In this document: positions 59,213 through 64,000 of the stretch, piece by piece
Layout of the letters: every line of letters starts with the position of its first letter
Position numbering within the stretch: position 1 is the stretch's first letter
Origin: Nostocales cyanobacterium
GTDB lineage: Bacteria > Cyanobacteriota > Cyanobacteriia > Cyanobacteriales > Nostocaceae
NCBI GenBank assembly: GCA_004292695.1
Contig: RDXV01000002.1
Span: 1 to 64,000 of the forward strand
Direction: 5' to 3'
DNA: 64,000 bases
The notes under the pieces: generated by a model
What the model saw: the letters and a program-made list of their open reading frames with translations, nothing else
Database searches by the model: none
Told to the model about the DNA's origin: nothing
Position numbers and translations under genes: made by a program

Positions 59213-59441
59213 AAGGTTAATCATTTAATATTGGTTTGATATTTGTGGGGTGGGCATACTTTGATAAACTAATCACCAGTATTGCCCACTTTAACTTATA
59301 TTAGATGAGTTATTGAGGAAAATGTACATACAGGGAAAGGTCAGTTTATTTAATATGAAAGAAGAGTAAATTTTAATATTCATAAATTAAAACTATGAAT
59401 ATACTTAATAGTAATAGTATGTATGACACAAAGGTAAGAAG
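59213..59441. other. Intergenic region, 229 bp
   Basis: AT-rich. GTGGGGTGGGCATACTTTG and TATTGCCCACTTTAACTT form an imperfect stem (GTGGGCA / TGCCCAC) at about 59252-59290, possibly the terminator of the gene before. Promoter of the AAA gene should follow. Confidence 0.5.
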
Positions 59442-60815
59442 ATGTTAAAACCAAAAGTTTTTATTGAAAATCTGGGAGTTATTAAAAAAGGTCATTTACA
59501 GTTAAATGATTTTACACTACTCTGTGGTGCTAACAATACAGCAAAAACATATATAATGTATTCTTTATACTCTTTGATTGATTATAATTTTAAAGTCAAT
59601 GTTGATTTTGTAGAGACTATAGTCAATCAATTAATTGAGGATAAAGTTCGTCAATATGATATTCAAGATTTAGTTACTAATAATTTACATAATATAGCCA
59701 ATGGAATATCACTGGGAATTACTAGACATTTACCAAATTTATTTGCCACAGACTCTAGCGATTTTGAAAAAACTCGAATTAAATTAGAACTTGATAATGA
59801 TTTAATTTTAAGAAACATAATTAATCAAGGTATTCAGCATCGTCTAAGTCTTGGCAATAAAGAATCAGACTGGTTTTTTGATATTCAAAAGTTAGTGAAT
59901 GATACCAAAGTAACTTTTACAATGAGGGATACAGGTATTCCCCATAATTTATTAATAGAGTTGATATCTAGAAGTATTATCAAATTAATTTTGAGCAAAG
60001 ATACTGGAAATTGTTTTTTACTACCAGCGGAACGTGCTGGACTAAATTTATTTTTTAAAGAGTTATCAAGTATTCGTAATCGTCTCCTCCATCATGCTAA
60101 AAAGGATGATATTAATCCTCTGGAAGTCTTACACGATATTCTTCAATCTCGTTATGCAGAACCGATTTCCGATTATATTCAGTTTTTAAATGATTTAAAA
60201 GATAGTAAAAAACGTAAAAGTGATTATCAAATACAAGCACAATATATACATCAAAAAATTCTTAATGGTAAATATGAAATAGACCGTGATGGTGATATCT
60301 ATTTTAAACCTTATCGAAGTAATAATAAAAAAATGCCTTTACATTTTACTTCGTCTACGGTTAAAAGTCTATTCGGTTTGGTGTTTTACCTGGAACATCT
60401 TGCTCAACCAGGAGATTATTTAATGATTGATGAACCAGAACTGAGTTTACATCCAGATAATCAACGCAATTTAGCACGAGTATTAGCAAAATTAGTTAAT
60501 GATGGTGTTAAAGTAGTAGTAAGTACCCATAGTCCTTATTTTGTCCGTGAATTAAATAATTTGATTATGTTCAATAAATATTTTGCTCAAGCTGATGCTC
60601 TAAGACTGCGTTATGGTTATGAATCTGATGAAAGTTTAAATCCTGAAAAAGTGTCTGCCTATTTATTTAGTAATAATACTATTAATCCAATGGAAATTGA
60701 TCCAAATGAAGGAATTATTGCAGAAACATTCGATGTAGTAATTGACAACCTTAATCAGTCTTCCAATGATATTTACTATGCTTCTCAAGAAGAGGAACAT
60801 GAGGATGCAGAGTAA
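59442..60815 (+). CDS. AAA ATPase (AAA15/OLD-like) of a two-gene module
   Basis: 457 aa. N-terminal strand KVFIENLGVIKKGHLQLNDF, then Walker A LLCGANNTAKTYIMYSLYS: the usual G before K is A (GANNTAKT). The middle is helical (about 60-300). C-terminal ABC-type part: HFTSSTVKSLFGLVFYLEHL, Walker B DYLMIDEPELSLHPDNQRNL and the H-loop VVVSTHSPYFVRELNNLIMF. This is the layout of defence ATPases of the OLD/AbiL/PARIS-AriA type. The next gene overlaps it by 14 bp. Substrate and trigger unknown. Confidence 0.8.
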   Translation: MLKPKVFIENLGVIKKGHLQLNDFTLLCGANNTAKTYIMYSLYSLIDYNFKVNVDFVETIVNQLIEDKVRQYDIQDLVTNNLHNIANGISLGITRHLPNLFATDSSDFEKTRIKLELDNDLILRNIINQGIQHRLSLGNKESDWFFDIQKLVNDTKVTFTMRDTGIPHNLLIELISRSIIKLILSKDTGNCFLLPAERAGLNLFFKELSSIRNRLLHHAKKDDINPLEVLHDILQSRYAEPISDYIQFLNDLKDSKKRKSDYQIQAQYIHQKILNGKYEIDRDGDIYFKPYRSNNKKMPLHFTSSTVKSLFGLVFYLEHLAQPGDYLMIDEPELSLHPDNQRNLARVLAKLVNDGVKVVVSTHSPYFVRELNNLIMFNKYFAQADALRLRYGYESDESLNPEKVSAYLFSNNTINPMEIDPNEGIIAETFDVVIDNLNQSSNDIYYASQEEEHEDAE

Positions 60816-61401
60816 AAGTTTAATTGATGTATTAAAAGAAGTAGTTAAAGAAGATTTGCATTTAAAACTAGATGAAGATAATTGTATAATAATTGAAGAA
60901 AATAAACAAGATGCAAAATGTCGTCAAGTTGTAATCAAATGGAAAAAATCACTACCTTATTTTGGATTTTCTCTTGATATTCCCAAGCAAGCAGGGAAAA
61001 ATGACCCTATATATCCTTTTTTAAATCCCCAATATCCAGGAATTTGTCGTAAAAATGATGCGATTGTGTTTTTACAAAAATCAAATATAATCTATGTTTT
61101 GTTGATAGAAATGAAATCAGATAACACTAAAGGTTATCTGCAACAATTAAAATTAGCGCAAGGGTTTATTGAATTTATTTTACAACGTCTAAAAATTTTA
61201 AAAAAAGAAATTAATACCCAAGTAGAGTTTAGAGGAATATTATTTTCATGTCGTCGTATACCCAATGAAGGAGAAACTACTAAAAAACCTAAAAAACAAA
61301 AAATTATATTTGAAGATAGAAATGGGTTGTTAGTTGCGGAAATCTCTGGTAATACAAAATATTGGATACAACAATTTTTAGATAACATAGATGAGATTTG
61401 A
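60802..61401 (+). CDS. PD-(D/E)XK-like partner of the AAA ATPase
   Basis: 199 aa from ATG 60802 (ATG 60808 also possible), overlapping the ATPase end. GICRKNDAIVFLQKSNIIYV LLIEMKSDNTKGYLQQLKLA has an Asp on one strand and E-x-K on the next (about residues 87 and 101-103), then a helix: the PD-(D/E)XK active-site pattern. No family name recognised. A TOPRIM partner would be expected for PARIS and an HNH partner for Septu, so this pair looks different from both. Likely the effector. Confidence 0.72.
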   Translation, partial: RMQSKSLIDVLKEVVKEDLHLKLDEDNCIIIEENKQDAKCRQVVIKWKKSLPYFGFSLDIPKQAGKNDPIYPFLNPQYPGICRKNDAIVFLQKSNIIYVLLIEMKSDNTKGYLQQLKLAQGFIEFILQRLKILKKEINTQVEFRGILFSCRRIPNEGETTKKPKKQKIIFEDRNGLLVAEISGNTKYWIQQFLDNIDEI

Positions 61402-61504
61402 ATTATACAAAACAAAAACATCCTCCCAACTTCTAAAACCCTACCCACTGCTAACCCCATCAAAAGCATTGTAAAATATAAGCAGTAACATAGCCCTCAC
61501 CACA

Positions 61505-62782
61505 ATGACATCAACACTATTAAAATCTCCACGCATTCATACCCCTAAAATACACCGCTTACCCAACGGTTTAACCATTATCGCTGAACAAATGCCAGTA
61601 GAAGCAGTCAACCTCAACTTATGGGTAAACATAGGTTCTGCGGTAGAGTCAGATGATATTAACGGCATGGCTCATTTTTTAGAGCATATAGTATTTAAAG
61701 GAACAAACAAACTAGCCAGTGGTGAATTTGAACGTCGGATAGAAGAAAAAGGTGCTGTCACCAATGCGGGAACAAGTCAAGATTACACACATTTTTATAT
61801 TACAACCGCACCTAAAGACTTTGCAGAATTAGCACCATTACAAATAGATGTAGTTTGTAATCCTAGCATTCCTAATGATGCCTTTGAAAAAGAAAGATTA
61901 GTAGTTTTAGAAGAAATTAGACGCTCAGAAGATAACCCCAGAAGACGCATTCATCGTCATACAGTCGAAACAGCTTTTAATGTTTTACCCTATCGTCGCC
62001 CCGTACTTGGTCCAGAAGCCGTAATTTCCCAAGTTACACCCCAACAAATGCGGGATTTTCATAATACTTGGTATCAACCAAATTCAATGACTGCCGTTGC
62101 AGTTGGTAACTTACCAGTAGAAGAATTAATAGAAATTATCGCCAATAGTTTTGAGCAAAAAAATCAAACACCAACAGTTAATTCCCAACCTAAAATAATT
62201 AGTCCAGAACCAGCATTTACAGAAATTATTCGTCAAGAATTTACGGATGAAACTCTCAACCAAGCTAGATTGATTATGTTATGGAGAGTACCTGGTTTAA
62301 TTGAATTACAAGATACTTATGCTTTAGATGTCATAGCCGGAATTTTAGGACATGGAAGAACATCTAGATTAGTTCATGAATTAAGAGAAGAAAGAGGTTT
62401 AGTTTCTTCGATTTCTGTCAGTAACAGTAATTATAAACTGCAAGGAATATTTTCAATTTCCGCTAAATGTGATGTGGAAAACCTAGCAATAGTAGAAACA
62501 GCAATCATTGAACATTTGCAAGAAATACAAACAGAATTAGTTAAGGAATCAGAAATTACCCGTGTTCAAAGAAGAGTAGCAAATAGGTTTATCTTTGGCA
62601 ATGAAACACCTAGTGAACGCACTAATTTATATGGTTATTATCAATCCTTAATTGGAAACTTAGAACCAGCATTTAATTATCCTCAAGAAATTCAATCACA
62701 AACCGAAAATTATTTAATCCAAGCTGCCCAAAAATACCTGCCAACCAACGCTTATGGTATAGTGATTGTCAAACCAAATTAG
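61505..62782 (+). CDS. M16 family zinc metallopeptidase
   Basis: 425 aa. Inverted zinc motif MAHFLEHIVFKGTNKLASGE (H-x-x-E-H, about residues 56-60), catalytic support GTSQDYTHFYITTAPKDFAE, and a second half with GHGRTSRLVHELREERGLVS and ERTNLYGYYQSLIGNLE. Processing-peptidase-like single-chain form; such proteins often work as pairs and a second M16 gene is not in the window. Cytoplasmic or periplasmic place unclear; no signal peptide. Confidence 0.93.
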   Translation: MTSTLLKSPRIHTPKIHRLPNGLTIIAEQMPVEAVNLNLWVNIGSAVESDDINGMAHFLEHIVFKGTNKLASGEFERRIEEKGAVTNAGTSQDYTHFYITTAPKDFAELAPLQIDVVCNPSIPNDAFEKERLVVLEEIRRSEDNPRRRIHRHTVETAFNVLPYRRPVLGPEAVISQVTPQQMRDFHNTWYQPNSMTAVAVGNLPVEELIEIIANSFEQKNQTPTVNSQPKIISPEPAFTEIIRQEFTDETLNQARLIMLWRVPGLIELQDTYALDVIAGILGHGRTSRLVHELREERGLVSSISVSNSNYKLQGIFSISAKCDVENLAIVETAIIEHLQEIQTELVKESEITRVQRRVANRFIFGNETPSERTNLYGYYQSLIGNLEPAFNYPQEIQSQTENYLIQAAQKYLPTNAYGIVIVKPN

Positions 62783-62808
62783 TAATTGGTAATTGGTAAT
62801 TGGTAATA
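62782..62808. repeat. Short TAATTGG tandem array
   Basis: TAATTGG heptamers begin within the stop codon of the M16 gene. Confidence 0.85.
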
Positions 62809-62876
62809 TACTGTTTATCAGATAATGCTAATTACCAATCATTAATAACAAATAACAATAACTAATAATAAATACT

Positions 62877-63746
62877 ATGTGGCAAGAAATAGATAATCAT
62901 ATCACCAAAATAACAGGGGAAAAATTTCAAACTTCCCAAAGTAAATCCGTAGGTGGTGGATGTATTAACCAAGCATATACAATTAGCGACGGTAAAATCA
63001 CATATTTTGTGAAACTCAACACAGCAAACCAAGGAGAAATGTTTGCCGCAGAAATGCTGGGTTTACAACAAATGTATGAAACTCACACTATCCGCGTTCC
63101 TAAACCGGTTTGTTGGGGAACTACCAATAATTCTAGTTATCTAGTTTTAGAATATCTAAACATCAACGGTGGTAGTCATAAATCTTGGCAACAAATGGGG
63201 CAAAATTTAGCAGCAATGCACCAGAAAATAAGTAACCAAGGTTTTGGTTGGAATATGAATAATACCATAGGTTCAACACCACAAATTAATACTTGGAAAT
63301 CTGACTGGATAGAATTTTATATAGAAAATCGTTTAGGTTATCAATTTCAACTAGCAAGAAGAAAAGGTGGAAATTTTCCCTTAGCAGATAAATTAATAGA
63401 TGCTATCCCCAAAATATTAGCAAATCATCACGTTGAACCAGCATTAGTACATGGTGATTTATGGGGAGGAAATGCAGGTTTTACAGTTGATGGTGAACCC
63501 GTAATTTTTGATCCAGCAACCTATTATGGAGATAGGGAAGTTGATATTGCTATGACAGAATTATTTGGTGGTTTTCCCGCAGCTTTTTATCAAGGATATC
63601 AAGAAATATTACCTTTAGATAATGGTTATGAAAAAAGGAAAATTTTGTATAATTTATATCATATCTTAAATCATTTTAATTTATTTGGTGGTGGTTATGC
63701 TGCCCAAGCAAATGGAATGATTGAGAGAATTTTACGGAATGTATAA
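62877..63746 (+). CDS. Fructosamine kinase family protein
   Basis: 289 aa. SKSVGGGCINQAYTISDGKI TYFVKLN gives the ATP-binding start, EYLNINGGSHKSWQQMGQNL AAMH the core, PALVHGDLWGGNAGF the catalytic Brenner motif (H-G-D-L-x-x-x-N) and VIFDPATYYGDREVDIAMTE the metal-binding DPA...D. It phosphorylates ketosamines on glycated proteins, a deglycation step; the bacterial branch often prefers ribulosamines. Single gene. Confidence 0.93.
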   Translation: MWQEIDNHITKITGEKFQTSQSKSVGGGCINQAYTISDGKITYFVKLNTANQGEMFAAEMLGLQQMYETHTIRVPKPVCWGTTNNSSYLVLEYLNINGGSHKSWQQMGQNLAAMHQKISNQGFGWNMNNTIGSTPQINTWKSDWIEFYIENRLGYQFQLARRKGGNFPLADKLIDAIPKILANHHVEPALVHGDLWGGNAGFTVDGEPVIFDPATYYGDREVDIAMTELFGGFPAAFYQGYQEILPLDNGYEKRKILYNLYHILNHFNLFGGGYAAQANGMIERILRNV

Positions 63747-63758
63747 ATTTACAAAATA

Positions 63759-63822
63759 AGATCCCCGACTTCTTTTTTATTTTGTAAATACATAATAAAT
63801 TCAATTCAGAAGTCGGGGATCT
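63759..63822. repeat. Dispersed inverted repeat, 15-bp perfect arms
   Basis: AGATCCCCGACTTCT and AGAAGTCGGGGATCT separated by 34 bp of AT-rich sequence. The same arm occurs singly near 21411 and 36658. May act as a terminator for the kinase gene. Confidence 0.85.
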
Positions 63823-63848
63823 GAGTAGTTAATTTATGAATTAAAAAT

Positions 63849-64000
63849 GTGAAATACTATCAACAACAAACCAACGTTTTACATCTTAATCACCTTAATG
63901 ATTTGTGGGGTGAAATCCAATCAAGTCCATATTTTTCTATAAACAATCTCAATCGTGATTTTATCAACACTAAAGGATTTTCTGTAGTTTTTCAACGTCA
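63849..64000 (+). CDS. Partial gene, start only
   Basis: From GTG 63849 the frame is open to the window end: KYYQQQTNVLHLNHLNDLWG, EIQSSPYFSINNLNRDFINT, KGFSVVFQR. The frame has a stop 10 bp upstream, so GTG is the only start. I recall a similar beginning in cyanobacterial proteins of the 2-oxoglutarate/Fe(II) oxygenase type, but about 50 residues do not prove it. Confidence 0.5.
   Translation, partial: MKYYQQQTNVLHLNHLNDLWGEIQSSPYFSINNLNRDFINTKGFSVVFQR

Noticed and set aside
59442-61401. Pair as PARIS or Septu
   Set aside because: The partner shows no TOPRIM or HNH motif; only the ATPase resembles those systems.

Overview
The window looks like chromosome of a filamentous, probably heterocyst-forming cyanobacterium (Nostocales; an Anabaena, Dolichospermum or Aphanizomenon type would fit). 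The evidence is the AT-rich sequence, scattered HIP1-like GCGATCGC octamers, many short arrays of tandem 7-bp repeats, and cyanobacterial families (DUF2808, DUF1815, DUF2839, COP23, CrtD, XisH/XisI, split proton-translocating transhydrogenase, sucrose-phosphate synthase). The genus is inferred. No tRNA, rRNA or CRISPR array was seen.

Layout. 0-6 kb: rpmH-rnpA-PH-domain protein (minus strand), a DUF2808 exported protein, and the pntAA-pntAB-pntB operon. 5.8-17.1 kb: an accessory island holding a DUF4365 nuclease-like gene with an unknown partner, then toxin-antitoxin (TA) pairs (MazF with an unusual MazE-tailed antitoxin, VapC-type, Phd/RelE, a broken HicBA, a second PIN pair, a second MazF-like pair), a UDG-like protein, a DUF3800 protein, XisH/XisI and a predicted small RNA. 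Copies of one dispersed repeat sit between nearly all of these modules and cut at least one gene and probably a second. 17.3-19.9 kb: a lipoprotein gene and an IS607-type element (serine recombinase, TnpB, probable omega RNA) next to a decayed second tnpB; similar repeats lie on both sides. 20-36.7 kb: mainly housekeeping and secretion genes: gamma-glutamylcyclotransferase, recR with an apparent ACG start, sucrose-phosphate synthase, a GHL10-like protein, COP23, an FG-GAP/RTX protein followed by a PpiC-like protein, an ABC exporter and an HlyD adaptor (a type I secretion locus), then dxr.

36.7-45 kb is a second accessory block: a BrnT-type TA pair and a tightly coupled five-gene operon (DUF4007 protein, small protein, 1351-aa P-loop ATPase, beta-rich protein, short BrxL-type AAA+ ATPase). 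It shares parts with BREX and with the DUF4007-containing phosphorothioation systems, but has no PglX, PglZ, PAPS-reductase or cysteine-desulfurase gene. It is the best candidate here for an undescribed defence system. 45-59 kb holds conserved cyanobacterial genes (thioesterase, DUF1815, DUF2839, a DinG-like protein without recognisable ATPase motifs, CbbX, CrtD, a sigma-like factor, a TPR protein) interrupted by a type IIG restriction-modification gene. 59.4-61.4 kb has a two-gene AAA ATPase plus PD-(D/E)XK-like pair, another possible defence module. The window ends with an M16 peptidase, a fructosamine-kinase-family gene and the start of an open partial gene.

Functions are assigned from motifs and remembered family features; no database search was possible.
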